A stretch of 37,530 nucleotides of DNA. It comes from a virus. The stretch covers positions 1 through 37,530 of the IMG/VR virus record IMGVR_UViG_3300009139_000003; one strand, 5' to 3'. The position numbers and the translations under genes are program-made. Each line of letters opens with the position of its first letter. Position 1 is the first letter of the stretch. The notes beneath the pieces were generated by a model. That model was not told where the DNA came from and searched no databases. It saw only the letters and a list, made by a program, of their open reading frames with translations. Positions 1 through 8,119 of the stretch are shown piece by piece.

Positions 1-134
1 AGTACTGGGTCGGTAGCAAATTGCTCGTCAGTAATCTCGTCAGAAGTGTGAGGTTCAAATTCGAAGTCAATCTTTACATTGGCTCCGTCTACCGGAGTAA
101 TAATTATCATCGCCTTTTCACATCTCTTGCTCAT
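1..134 (-). CDS. hypothetical protein, N-terminal part (runs off window)
   Basis: This is the last visible gene of the minus-strand replication operon and is cut by the window edge. The 44 visible residues begin MSKRCEKAMIIITPVDGANV and turn acidic after that. Its ATG (134-132) overlaps the stop of the 131-367 gene as ATGA, the usual sign of translational coupling. No family is recognised. The open frame, the coupling and the consistent strand are the only support. Confidence 0.6.
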   Translation of the reverse strand, partial: MSKRCEKAMIIITPVDGANVKIDFEFEPHTSDEITDEQFATDPV

Positions 135-367
135 AAATCCCCCAACTCATCTTCTAATTGATTGTTTACTTTTGCGGGCTCTTCCTTAACGAAGTCTCCC
201 ATACCACCATCGGCAAAATGCCTGAGAACTTGCCTCATCTTCTCTTGGACTGTGATGTTTTGCGGATGCATCTCTTCGAATACTCCCACAATATCTACGT
301 CAATCCAAAGCATGAGCTTTTTCTTTTTCTGCTTGCTGCGTTTAATCAGCTTGAACCCTTCATCCAC
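131..367 (-). CDS. small hypothetical protein (78 aa), GTG start
   Basis: The start is taken as GTG at 367-365 because AAGGAG lies six bases upstream. An internal ATG lies at a later position in another frame and is not used. The protein is strongly basic near residues 8-17 (a run of Lys) and acidic at the end (QLEDELGDL). It overlaps the upstream gene by 8 bases and the downstream gene by 4 bases, so it belongs to the replication operon. No domain is recognised; a small DNA- or protein-binding accessory factor is possible but only inferred. Confidence 0.65.
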   Translation of the reverse strand: MDEGFKLIKRSKQKKKKLMLWIDVDIVGVFEEMHPQNITVQEKMRQVLRHFADGGMGDFVKEEPAKVNNQLEDELGDL

Positions 368-560
368 ACTCTACTCCTTTTAAGATTGGTCTACCTCTAT
401 CATCAAATTCAATTTCACATAGAGGCGCTAGAATTAATCCGCCGTCGGTGCTTTTATATAGATTGAAATCTATTGAATTACGTCCGTATGCGTCAGCTAA
501 TAGGAGGTCTGTATATCCGTCTTCGTTCAGTAGGGCGTCTACTATAGTTTTAACTTTCAT
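360..560 (-). CDS. small hypothetical protein (66 aa)
   Basis: ATG at 560-558 is preceded by AAGGAAG at good spacing and overlaps the helicase stop codon as ATGA. The 66-residue product is mixed charged with no membrane segment and no motif that I recognise. It sits in the replication operon between the SNF2-type helicase and another small gene, overlapping both. Function unknown. Confidence 0.65.
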   Translation of the reverse strand: MKVKTIVDALLNEDGYTDLLLADAYGRNSIDFNLYKSTDGGLILAPLCEIEFDDRGRPILKGVECG

Positions 561-1825
561 AAGACTTCCTTAAGGTTTTTGCCTTTATCTTTTACGCGCT
601 TTAGAATTCTTTTATCTATCTCTCCACCCAAGATGTAGTTGATCACACATCTTTTATCCTGACCTACCCTATGAATTCTTTTCCTTGCTTGACTAAGGTC
701 TACAAAGCTCCAAGGGATATCATTGAAGATAATATTGGAGGCTGCAGTTAGTGTGAATCCGGTAGAAGCTGAGCCTATAGTTGCAACGATACAATCAAGG
801 TCACCTGTCTGGAATAGGGAAACTATTTTGTCTCTATCCTCATGGGATACATCGCCTGTGATTACTCTAGTCTTCCAGCCTTTCGTCTCCAGCTGTGAGG
901 CAATCACACTACATGGAAGAACGTGATCGCTGAAGATAACTATTTGCTCGCCCTCAGTGATGAGGTCGTCGGCCAGAGTAACGGTGGCTTTTACTTTCCT
1001 GAGCGAGAATTCTTTCTTGAACGTCGCAAAGTTTTCATCTTTAGATTTCTTTCCGGCTTCATGGGCTAGGTAACATTTCTCCAGACCTGCAGCCAAGCCC
1101 TTAGGGATATTGTCTAGATAGATCTCTCTGTCGATTATCTCCGGAAGACTCAATACATTTTTAGATAGCCGGCGAAGATATTTACCCTTCAAATATTTTT
1201 TAAGTTGAGGTACATTCCTCGAACCATGATACTCCCTGACCTCAATCTCTCGTCCTCCTGGACGGTAAACCGTTTTTATCCTAGGGTTTGAGAATCTAGT
1301 CGAGAACCCGTACTGCGAGACCTCTTTGATCTTGTCTCCATTAGTACCAAAAGGGCAATAGGACAACATGCGTAGAGGAGAGTAAAACTCTGTGAGTGAG
1401 TTCTTGATCGGAGTACCACTAAGTAAAATGCAGAACTCTGGGAAGGTATTCATCACCAAGTTATGTGCTCGTTGTGTCCTCTTAGCGTCCATATTTTTGA
1501 GGTAATGGCACTCGTCGAATACAACTGCTTGCGGGATGATCCGGTATTTATGTATGAAATCATAGCTCATGATTACCCAACCGGTATCGGGCAGAATCAT
1601 CTTGGTCTTGCTCACAATTAGAGCTTCGTCACCTGTAAACTTTTCGATCTCTCGCTGCCAAGTTCCTCTGAGAAAAGCAGGACACACGATTAGTCGAATA
1701 CCTTTAACGGATTCGACAGCCTTTATCGCTTGCATTGTTTTACCGAGACCTTGCTCATCCGCAAGTAATCCGTATTTTGCTTTTTTTAGAAAATCTATGC
1801 CAACCTTTTGGTGGTCGTAAATCAT
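557..1825 (-). CDS. SNF2-type superfamily 2 DNA helicase/translocase
   Basis: An ATP-dependent DNA translocase of the SNF2/SF2 class, probably acting in phage replication, recombination or fork remodelling. Visible motifs in order: HQKVGIDFL near the N-terminus, Walker A ADEQGLGKT (about residues 22-30), DECH box (about 104-107), LLSGTPIKN (motif III), and in the second RecA lobe GSASTGFTL and QARKRIHRVGQ (motif VI), which is characteristic of SNF2 proteins. About 422 residues, a compact form without extra domains. The frame is open eight codons further upstream to a TTG, but the ATG at 1825 has GAGGTG six bases upstream and is preferred. It is flanked by nuclease and polymerase genes on the same strand. 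Confidence 0.93.
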   Translation of the reverse strand: MIYDHQKVGIDFLKKAKYGLLADEQGLGKTMQAIKAVESVKGIRLIVCPAFLRGTWQREIEKFTGDEALIVSKTKMILPDTGWVIMSYDFIHKYRIIPQAVVFDECHYLKNMDAKRTQRAHNLVMNTFPEFCILLSGTPIKNSLTEFYSPLRMLSYCPFGTNGDKIKEVSQYGFSTRFSNPRIKTVYRPGGREIEVREYHGSRNVPQLKKYLKGKYLRRLSKNVLSLPEIIDREIYLDNIPKGLAAGLEKCYLAHEAGKKSKDENFATFKKEFSLRKVKATVTLADDLITEGEQIVIFSDHVLPCSVIASQLETKGWKTRVITGDVSHEDRDKIVSLFQTGDLDCIVATIGSASTGFTLTAASNIIFNDIPWSFVDLSQARKRIHRVGQDKRCVINYILGGEIDKRILKRVKDKGKNLKEVL

Positions 1826-1835
1826 TATCACCTCG

Positions 1836-1858
1836 AAAAAGGGAGACAAGCTCCCCCT
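1836..1858 (-). terminator. probable intrinsic terminator before the helicase gene
   Basis: On the minus strand GGGAG-CTTGT-CTCCC forms a 5-bp GC-rich stem (extendable by G-U and A-U pairs) followed directly by TTTTT. It lies between the stop of the 1868-2581 gene and the helicase start and partly overlaps the helicase leader, so it may work as a partial terminator that lowers expression of the four downstream genes. Confidence 0.55.
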
Positions 1859-1867
1859 AAATTTTTA

Positions 1868-2581
1868 CTAGCTTAGTGCTTTAGTAATCTTCTGCTCTAA
1901 CTTCGCGATGTCCGCTTTGCCGTGCAGAGCTACAAGTAGCTTGCTTACCTTAAGCTTGTTCGCATCGTCACTCTTCCAATCATCGCCAAGTACTTTCACT
2001 AGGATTGGAGAAACTTTAGCTCTGTGAGTTCTATCGCCCTTGTCGAATAGTACTACTACCGGAGCCTCTTCAACTACTGGCTCGTCAAGGTCTAGATCTA
2101 AATCGATTTCCTCTTCGACTTCTGGAGCCGGCTCTGCTTTTTTTACAGCTTTCTTAGCTACAGCTTTTTTAGCGGCTCTCTTCTTAACAGTCTTGGCCTT
2201 AGGCTTAGCTGGAGCCTCTTCAACTACTGGCTCTTCTACTACTGCTTTCTCCGGAGCTGGAGCTGGAGTTGGAGTTGGAGTTGGAGCGGCTGGCACTGCA
2301 ATTGTATTGCCGTCGTAAGTTAGTCCTATAAACATAGCTGTTGCTGCATCTCTAGACTTAACTAGAAGTTCGTTGACGTTCACCGAATCATTGTCAGGAA
2401 AGAAGAAATAGTAAGTCTCTTCTCTGATCACTTCATTTACTTTTGTGTCAGCCTTCTCGTGAACACCGTACTGAGAGATAGTCTCAGTGATGATAATTTG
2501 ATTTCTACCCTTATCTCTAGAGACGGAGTTAGTTTTTCTTGAAAGTAATCTGTCGGCTGCTATTGCATTAAAATTCATCAT
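1868..2581 (-). CDS. hypothetical protein with Pro/Ala/Lys-rich histone-like linker
   Basis: 237 residues with three parts: an N-terminal folded domain (about 1-95), a low-complexity middle (about 96-180), and a C-terminal domain (about 180-237) beginning near LFDKGDRTHRAK. The middle has a PTPTPTPAPAP stretch, two copies of EPVVEEAP, a Lys/Ala run (AKKAVAKKAVKKA) like histone H1 tails, and an acidic EEEIDLDLDLDEP. The Lys/Ala run suggests nucleic-acid contact; this is inference. The start codons ATGATG overlap the stop of the nuclease gene (TAATG), with GAGG upstream. A terminator follows. It may be an accessory to the neighbouring nuclease and helicase, but no family is recognised. Confidence 0.8.
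   Translation of the reverse strand: MMNFNAIAADRLLSRKTNSVSRDKGRNQIIITETISQYGVHEKADTKVNEVIREETYYFFFPDNDSVNVNELLVKSRDAATAMFIGLTYDGNTIAVPAAPTPTPTPAPAPEKAVVEEPVVEEAPAKPKAKTVKKRAAKKAVAKKAVKKAEPAPEVEEEIDLDLDLDEPVVEEAPVVVLFDKGDRTHRAKVSPILVKVLGDDWKSDDANKLKVSKLLVALHGKADIAKLEQKITKALS
2061..2233. repeat. 23-base direct repeat pair inside the Lys/Pro-rich gene
   Basis: Two identical 23-base copies lie at 2061-2083 and 2211-2233, exactly 150 bases apart, each encoding EPVVEEAP on the minus strand. A hexamer tract (GGAGCT/GGAGTT units, about 2253-2286 on the plus strand) encoding the Pro-Thr/Pro-Ala run follows. Both could expand or contract by slippage or recombination without breaking the frame. Confidence 0.85.
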
Positions 2582-3516
2582 TACAAATCCTCTAAATCGT
2601 CAAAGTTTAAATCATCCAAATCGTCAGTCTGTTCAGCCATTTCTAATGACTTGATATTTTGACTGTCGAATATCTTATACTTGTCTGCCGCTGCGGTAAA
2701 CGTAGCGCCGTAACACTTGCTCCAATATGGACACGGTCTGAAGTAGCTTTCACAGTTAGAGAAGTTCTGAGTAATCTCTGACTCCTCTTTCCCGTCAAGC
2801 TTTCTAGCTCTGTCCAATAAACCCATTAGCCTCTTGTAGGCACCCTTGGGGTTTAAGTCCTTAGCTGGGATTCCAATGTCATAGCTCTCGACGCGCTCTA
2901 CCACGCGATCGATGAATTCTACTATCGTTTCTTTCTTGTTCCGCTTGATCTTTGCTTTAGTAGTAACTCGGTATCTAACTCCAGAAAATTTTGCTGGGTC
3001 TAGAGACTTGTACTCTTTGCAAAGCTGATCTACGAAATTACTGTACAGGTTTAGCTGTGGGTCATTGCAGAGTCTAGATAGTAGTGAACCGCTCAACTGT
3101 GCTGCGGTCTTTAAATCTACAATCCACCAATTACCGTTAGCATCTCCCATCACTGCATCAATGTAACCAATGTAGTCTGTACCATTACCAACTTCGGTTT
3201 CAATTGCGATACATTTCAGTTTCGCCTTCTCGTGAAGCGGTATATATTTCTTAACCATACCGATGATAAGTCCGACGTCGGTGTCCGAGTCGATATCATT
3301 GTCTGCCATAGCCTTGTTTATTATCTGCTTTGTACAAGGCTGCTCTCCATGATTACACTCTTCTAGGATTTGATGGAAAGCCTTCCCAACGCGCAAGGCG
3401 TGGGAATTTTCTGTGTAGTCAGGGTCGTTGTCAACTTTTTTGACTTTCTCGTAGTAAAACTTTCTCTCGCACCCTAAGAGCGTATTTGAACCACTATAAC
3501 TTATTCGCAAGCTCAT
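2581..3516 (-). CDS. PD-(D/E)XK nuclease, Cas4/RecB-like
   Basis: A RecB/Cas4-type nuclease, expected to cut or resect DNA in phage recombination. Within the 311 residues one sees an N-terminal CERKFYYE motif, a conserved AFHQILEE helix, the catalytic pair in GYIDAVMGD and WWIVDLKTA (D...D-x-K), and a C-terminal Cys cluster (NCESYFRPC then YWSKC). With the N-terminal Cys this can form the 4Fe-4S cluster seen in Cas4/AddB nucleases. The C-terminus is a highly acidic tail (DDLDDLNFDDLEDL). The frame extends upstream to 3573, but ATG at 3516 has TAAGGAAG seven bases before it and matches the expected protein start. It overlaps the 66-aa gene upstream by 23 bases. Confidence 0.88.
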   Translation of the reverse strand: MSLRISYSGSNTLLGCERKFYYEKVKKVDNDPDYTENSHALRVGKAFHQILEECNHGEQPCTKQIINKAMADNDIDSDTDVGLIIGMVKKYIPLHEKAKLKCIAIETEVGNGTDYIGYIDAVMGDANGNWWIVDLKTAAQLSGSLLSRLCNDPQLNLYSNFVDQLCKEYKSLDPAKFSGVRYRVTTKAKIKRNKKETIVEFIDRVVERVESYDIGIPAKDLNPKGAYKRLMGLLDRARKLDGKEESEITQNFSNCESYFRPCPYWSKCYGATFTAAADKYKIFDSQNIKSLEMAEQTDDLDDLNFDDLEDL

Positions 3517-3694
3517 TAAGTTCTTCCTTAATCTTGTCTTCGTCTTCGAATGGGGTGTAAAGATACGCCCCAATTTCTAACCAGTGATAGAAGGGCACGT
3601 GAACATATGGGGTTCCAGCTAGTCGGGACTGTCTAAGGCGCAACTTACAGTACCCCTTATATTCCTCTACGAGTTGTTCCCTTATTGTCCCCAT
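3494..3694 (-). CDS. small hypothetical protein (66 aa)
   Basis: A 66-residue, Arg/Lys/Tyr-rich protein coupled to its neighbours: its ATG shares a base with the upstream stop codon (TAATG at 3696-3692) and its 3' end overlaps the nuclease gene. Amphipathic helices are likely at both ends (EQLVEEYKGYC, EDKIKEELNELANKL). No family is recognised. Its place between an SSB-like protein and a nuclease suggests a small replication accessory factor. Confidence 0.7.
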   Translation of the reverse strand: MGTIREQLVEEYKGYCKLRLRQSRLAGTPYVHVPFYHWLEIGAYLYTPFEDEDKIKEELNELANKL

Positions 3695-4095
3695 TAAATA
3701 TCTAGATCGTCTAGGTCTAGTTCGCCCTCTTCTTCACCTGCTTCAAAGTCCGGTAGACCTTCGTCTTCAGTTCCGATCTCTCCGTCAAAAGCAGTATCTT
3801 TTAGTACCTTGAACTGGTGAGAGCTTTTGCCTTTCATTAGGCCCTTATCTAGAACTACAGTTCCTTCGTAAATGATCTTCAGCTTTGTACCTGGTTTTAT
3901 GAAATCCATCTTGTAGTTAAGCTGGCCCGCTGAGTTTAGTACTACGATCTTTCCGCACATGGCTTCAAATTCGTACTGGACTCCAAACTTGCCTTGGTAC
4001 TCTCTGCGAAAAACTCCTTCAACTAGAACGTCTCCGGCTTCGCAATCCTTGTACTTGATGAACTCTTTACTTCCACCCACTTCTTGATAAGCCAC
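3694..4095 (-). CDS. OB-fold/SSB-like protein with acidic C-terminal tail, GTG start
   Basis: About 133 residues, beta-rich (GDVLVEGVF, KFGVQYEFEA, GTKLKIIYEGTVVL), then a flexible acidic tail ending GELDLDDLDI. Size, beta-strand pattern, acidic tail and position directly after the DNA polymerase gene fit a phage single-stranded DNA-binding protein; this is an inference from architecture, since no SSB signature is certain. The GTG at 4095-4093 is preferred because AAGGAG lies seven bases upstream. An in-frame ATG at 4119 has no such site. The gene overlaps the following gene by one base. Confidence 0.7.
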   Translation of the reverse strand: MAYQEVGGSKEFIKYKDCEAGDVLVEGVFRREYQGKFGVQYEFEAMCGKIVVLNSAGQLNYKMDFIKPGTKLKIIYEGTVVLDKGLMKGKSSHQFKVLKDTAFDGEIGTEDEGLPDFEAGEEEGELDLDDLDI

Positions 4096-4135
4096 AATAA
4101 CTCTCCTTGTAATTGACATGACTCGTGATCGAGCC

Positions 4136-6151
4136 TTAGATGTATTCAGCCAGATCATCTGGCACAAAATAAGCACTGAACTTCTCTATATCTTTAGCCG
4201 TTCGGCTGGATATATATCTCGGTTGTACTGGCATTGGACCTATGTCCGTTTCCATCTCCTGTCCCTCCTTGAAGCCGTAGCCCCAAGCCTGAGGGTCCAT
4301 TCTACACTCTGCGTATTGCTCCATCGCTGTACCCGTGAAGTAGTGCTTCACTGCTTCACCCATACACTGGGCCAATAAATTAATAGAAGTGACGGTTTTA
4401 TTGAAGTCACACTCAACGTATATTGCATCGTGTAAAGTCATGATCACGTCGAGTCCCATTTCGTGGCAGTTCCAAACACCTCTACGCATGATTACTGCGC
4501 CCCTACCTTGTATAGGGAAGTTGAGAACCGAACGGTGGTTGTCGTTGTCGCCCCAAATAGTCCAGCCGTCTGGGAGCTTCAAGTATCCTCGAGTCGTATA
4601 CTCGTCGATAGTATTGTCTCGCCACAGATCGAATGAGCTATAGGTCTCAAAGAACATGTCGATCAGAAACTGTGCTTCGTCTTGAGAGCAATGGACTCCT
4701 GTGTCTTTAGTAATCTTGCTCGCTAGACCTTTAGCTCCCATACCGAATTGAATACCTAGAACTGTAGATTTAAACTTGTCTCTAATCTCTGGGTACTCGG
4801 CTTTAGTTCCCTCCCAAGGAATCGCTCCAGCCTGCTTTGCAAAGTATAAATAAGGGTCTCCGGAGTGATATGCCTCGACCATATTTTTATCTTGTGAAAC
4901 TAGACCTGCTAGTAAAAATTCTTGCTGGGAGTAATCTATCGCGATAATAACTCGGCCTCTCTTAGGCTGAATCAAATACCTCATCCATGAGGATTTTAAA
5001 GGGATATAGGCTGTAGCTTTAGGCTGACTTCTAGAAGTTTGAGCCCCGTAGATTCCCATGTATGGGCGAACTCTACCGTCACTGCCTGTGGAATCCCAAA
5101 TGGTTTTCTTCTTAGAGTTATCTGTGAAACCATTTAGAGCCTGCTTCTCTCTCATGTACTTTAGGAACTTATTGCCGAAGTTAGAAAGATCTCCTCGGTG
5201 ATCATACTTTGCCTCGAACGCATCTAGAGATAAAGCCGGCGAACCTTTGGCTGTCTTTAACCAGTAGGAGTGGCCTTGTGCCTTAACCCAATTAATGAGT
5301 TTGTCTTTCTTCTGTATGAATCTAGTGCCTGACTTACTTTCTTCGAAAGCTTCAACTTCAGGAAAACATCTATTGATATCTCGCTGCATGCTAGTCTTTA
5401 TCTCACCGACGGAAGCTGCGAAGTTTTTCATCTCTTCAAAAGCTACAGGGTAGCCTCGGGATTCCATTAGTGCTGAGAGAGCTGCATATTGCCCTCTAAG
5501 CTGCATTTCTGGAACGATGAGTTTCTTGTCTTGGCCTTTGTATAGAGACCATAGGGTCTTGATCATCACGGTTGCAAGTCTAGGTAAGTAAACTACGTCA
5601 GACGCACAGTACTTCATGATCTTATCTTGCTCGTCCTCAGTCCACTCGGTGTTATCGAGTATGAGGTCTCGCATCTCGTCTTTGTGGTCTGTGTCTATTT
5701 GGATACCTAGAAACCTGTACAGGCATGAGGCTAGGCTATGTTGTACCTTTCCTCCGGTAGTATAGCCTTCTGGCTTATCCCAAGAATTTAGTGGCGGCTT
5801 CAAAGTGACGACCTTGCCGTCAATAAGATGCTTACCTACTCGAACCTTGTTATTATTGCTCGATAGTAGTCGGTACTCTAACTGAAGGTCTATCCACTTG
5901 ATTCTAGTGGGGTCTATACCGATTGAGTGTAATGCCCGTGCTTCAGCGGTTACAGCGAAAGCAAAGAAAGTGTGTCCTTCAGATATAAAAGACTCGACAA
6001 GAGCTTTCATCTCTCCTATACCGTCCTCACTCATCCACAAGTCGTGGGTGGTGGTAGTTCCATCATGATCTACTAAAACTGAAAAGCAGAGTACATTAAG
6101 GTATTCTTCATTTGAAGAATTGAATTCTGCATCCAAAAAAACTCGTCCCAT
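4136..6151 (-). CDS. polA-like: family A DNA polymerase with 3'-5' exonuclease domain
   Basis: The phage replicative polymerase, 671 residues. The N-terminal DnaQ-like 3'-5' exonuclease shows D7-A-E9 (Exo I) and Y181-CAS-D185 (Exo III). The family A palm/fingers follow: motif A around D406 (IAIDYSQQEF), motif B with R457, K461 and F469-G470 (Phe replaces the usual Tyr of Pol I), an NFPIQGRGA segment near 544-552, and motif C with H574-D575-A576. The third residue of motif C is Ala where Pol I has Glu. No 5'-3' exonuclease domain is present, as in T7-like polymerases. The gene follows a 250-base structured gap with a candidate promoter and starts the lower half of the replication operon. Confidence 0.96.
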   Translation of the reverse strand: MGRVFLDAEFNSSNEEYLNVLCFSVLVDHDGTTTTHDLWMSEDGIGEMKALVESFISEGHTFFAFAVTAEARALHSIGIDPTRIKWIDLQLEYRLLSSNNNKVRVGKHLIDGKVVTLKPPLNSWDKPEGYTTGGKVQHSLASCLYRFLGIQIDTDHKDEMRDLILDNTEWTEDEQDKIMKYCASDVVYLPRLATVMIKTLWSLYKGQDKKLIVPEMQLRGQYAALSALMESRGYPVAFEEMKNFAASVGEIKTSMQRDINRCFPEVEAFEESKSGTRFIQKKDKLINWVKAQGHSYWLKTAKGSPALSLDAFEAKYDHRGDLSNFGNKFLKYMREKQALNGFTDNSKKKTIWDSTGSDGRVRPYMGIYGAQTSRSQPKATAYIPLKSSWMRYLIQPKRGRVIIAIDYSQQEFLLAGLVSQDKNMVEAYHSGDPYLYFAKQAGAIPWEGTKAEYPEIRDKFKSTVLGIQFGMGAKGLASKITKDTGVHCSQDEAQFLIDMFFETYSSFDLWRDNTIDEYTTRGYLKLPDGWTIWGDNDNHRSVLNFPIQGRGAVIMRRGVWNCHEMGLDVIMTLHDAIYVECDFNKTVTSINLLAQCMGEAVKHYFTGTAMEQYAECRMDPQAWGYGFKEGQEMETDIGPMPVQPRYISSRTAKDIEKFSAYFVPDDLAEYI

Positions 6152-6219
6152 AATTTCCGTGTCCTTGGAGTAGTGGGTAACTTATTTTATTACTAGATGT
6201 ATATAGCTTTCGATGGAGT

Positions 6220-6249
6220 GATATAAACATTTACTAAGTAAAAAATCAA
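6220..6249 (-). promoter_or_regulatory. candidate sigma70-like promoter of the polymerase gene
   Basis: On the minus strand TTGATT (6249-6244) and TATATC (6225-6220) are separated by 18 bases, about 70 bases before the polymerase start. Each box matches consensus only partly. The spacer holds the 13-base inverted repeat listed separately. Confidence 0.35.
6230..6242. promoter_or_regulatory. inverted repeat, candidate operator
   Basis: TTTACT-A-AGTAAA is a perfect 6-bp inverted repeat with one central base, placed between the two boxes of the candidate polymerase promoter. A dimeric regulator bound here would block the promoter; no regulator gene is visible in the window. Confidence 0.35.
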
Positions 6250-6276
6250 GTGAAGTTTTGAGGTTACGCTATAATT

Positions 6277-6359
6277 CCTTGTAAGCCTTTTAGTGCAAGG
6301 GATACAGGATTCAGGGGTCTTTCTAATTGCCCCGTAAAACGGGTCAATCCCCTGAGTCC
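6277..6359. other. structured intergenic element with nested hairpins, possible small RNA
   Basis: The gap between the primase-helicase stop and the polymerase promoter can fold extensively. The outer arms GGATTCAGGGG (6307-6317) and CCCCTGAGTCC (6349-6359) pair over 11 bp with one G-U. They enclose a hairpin CCCGT-AAA-ACGGG (6331-6343). A 6-bp hairpin with arms CCTTGT/GCAAGG lies before it (6277-6300), directly after a plus-strand TATAAT (6270-6275). A further short hairpin (AGACT/AGTCT) follows before 6400. It could be a plus-strand small RNA, an mRNA processing structure on the minus strand, or an origin-like structure; no U-tract marks it as a simple terminator. Confidence 0.4.
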
Positions 6360-6402
6360 TCACCTCTTAAGACTTGCTGAATGAGTCTAGGTTATGTATT
6401 AG

Positions 6403-8046
6403 TTAAAACATATCGTCTATATCGACGTCATAGGTCTCTTCTCCGATATCTGTGTTTACAAGGTCGTCAAGGTTATCCTCCTTGGCGGCCTTATCTTTTT
6501 CCCTATATCCAAACGGATCTTGGCAATAGATAAGATCATCCATATCAGTAACCAACCTAATCACACTCTCGCCCTCAATCTTTGCAATACGAATACCGGC
6601 TTGGAGCCATGAGTTTATTACCAGTTGTATATCCTGCAAGGAAGCTTTCTTGTTGTTTGATACCTTGATACCGGAAATCAGGACCTCTTCGCGTGCCATG
6701 ATCTGATTTACGATAGTCATGTGCTTGGAGTCTTCGAATTGGCTTGTAGTTATCAACTTGAAAAACTCTGGAGTCTTGAAGTCGATAGCGGATGTCATAT
6801 ATTTACAGCATCCGGTTGGCTCCCAGATTTCAGTCAGCCACTTGTGGAAATTACCGACCTCCTCCGGACTAGTGATATCATCCCAATGGCCTTGGTCCTT
6901 ACCGAACCTATTGTCGAATGTGGTTTGTGTAAGTCTGAATGCAACGAACCTTCTCTCGTTAGGCTCACCGGCTAGAGTAAATGTGTCGGGATTTGCAAGT
7001 ACCCAATTCTGAGCGTGTTGGGTTACTTTTTCAGATTCTTGGTACATTCCTCTTCGACTACCCTTTTGGTTAGTCATTCGCTTGAAGAACTCTACTGCAT
7101 TAAAACCAGCACTTGATTCCTCGTATAGGTTCAGAGACTTGTTCATTAGAGAGGAGTTGAACTTATCGGAGGTAGCCGATTTGGTATCCGCTGTATGGAC
7201 GTTAGATTCGCCCAGCAAGTTCGTTGCAATGAATTCTAATGTAGATTTACCGATCGCACCTTTACCTACGAACAGAGCCACGTTCTCGACTCTCTCACCA
7301 CGACATGCTTTGCGGAGGAGCCATAGAAACATTTCGATCTGATTTTCATCGTCGTCAAATAGGTGACCTAGGAAGTCTTGATACTTTTGAGGATAGTAAG
7401 GCTCTAGATCGTGCCTAGTGTGCCACCACAGAGGAGGGTGCCAAGTGTTAACGAACTCTATCTCTTTTTCCTGGCTGAGGTCGTGCAGTCTAACCTTAGC
7501 GGTTTTACCACTGGTAGGGAACGGCTCATAGTCTACCTTGGCAATTCTAGGCTTCAGTAGTTGCGCTTTTAAATCTTTATCGCCTTGAGTATATTCATCC
7601 ACTTCTAGGGAATACACACCGAAGCCCATCTCTAGTGGTCCGTTCGGTGTAGCGATAGTAATAGACTCGGGCTTGATGAGCTTAGTTCTGTAATCGACCA
7701 CGGGGTAGAGACTTTCACCCAATGCGGCCCGTCCGGATTCTTTCCATGCAGCTTGAGATTTCTCCCGCTTCTCTCTTATCTCTCGATCTCTCTTTAGCTT
7801 CAGCGCGTCGAGTATGAGTCCATGTAATAGATTCCTGTGAGTTTTATGGTTCATTATTAGCAACCACTGATCTGCAGCAATGTCGCCCCGAAAACACTCG
7901 TCGGAGAGGAGTATATCCGGAGATCTCGCGATCGCACCGTCAAACTCCCAACTTGCTCCGCTGCTACTTAACTTACACCGACCTGACCTAAGGCCGTTCA
8001 TCACAACTGCCTTTTTTGTAGACAGAGATAGGGCGTCTTTCGACAT
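6403..8046 (-). CDS. SF3-type primase-helicase ATPase (D5/P4-like)
   Basis: A replicative helicase of the phage/plasmid P4-D5 (superfamily 3) type, 547 residues, probably loading on and unwinding the phage origin. The N-terminal half (1-200) has no clear TOPRIM or AEP motif, so priming activity cannot be confirmed. The ATPase domain shows Walker A GKGAIGKST (261-269), a Walker B-like LNLYEE (305-310), a sensor-1 LANPDTF with N352, and an Arg finger in NERRFVAF (365-366). The C-terminus is acidic (DVDIDDMF). The ATG at 8046 has TAGGAG at good spacing. It is divergent from the resolvase gene and is the first gene of the minus-strand replication operon visible here. Confidence 0.88.
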   Translation of the reverse strand: MSKDALSLSTKKAVVMNGLRSGRCKLSSSGASWEFDGAIARSPDILLSDECFRGDIAADQWLLIMNHKTHRNLLHGLILDALKLKRDREIREKREKSQAAWKESGRAALGESLYPVVDYRTKLIKPESITIATPNGPLEMGFGVYSLEVDEYTQGDKDLKAQLLKPRIAKVDYEPFPTSGKTAKVRLHDLSQEKEIEFVNTWHPPLWWHTRHDLEPYYPQKYQDFLGHLFDDDENQIEMFLWLLRKACRGERVENVALFVGKGAIGKSTLEFIATNLLGESNVHTADTKSATSDKFNSSLMNKSLNLYEESSAGFNAVEFFKRMTNQKGSRRGMYQESEKVTQHAQNWVLANPDTFTLAGEPNERRFVAFRLTQTTFDNRFGKDQGHWDDITSPEEVGNFHKWLTEIWEPTGCCKYMTSAIDFKTPEFFKLITTSQFEDSKHMTIVNQIMAREEVLISGIKVSNNKKASLQDIQLVINSWLQAGIRIAKIEGESVIRLVTDMDDLIYCQDPFGYREKDKAAKEDNLDDLVNTDIGEETYDVDIDDMF

Positions 8047-8119
8047 AGGAACTCCTAATTATAAAATGTGTGGGTTTCCGGTAGTATGCTCGAAACGAGA
8101 TTTTTACAAGGGATTTTTT

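Noticed and set aside
2040-2318. Plus-strand Ser/Thr/Gly-rich open frame
   Set aside because: It is the antisense of the Lys/Pro-rich repeats; repetitive codons avoid stops on both strands.
7880-8119. N-terminal extension of the resolvase by 80 codons
   Set aside because: It overlaps the primase-helicase gene on the other strand; the family's normal start is at 8120.
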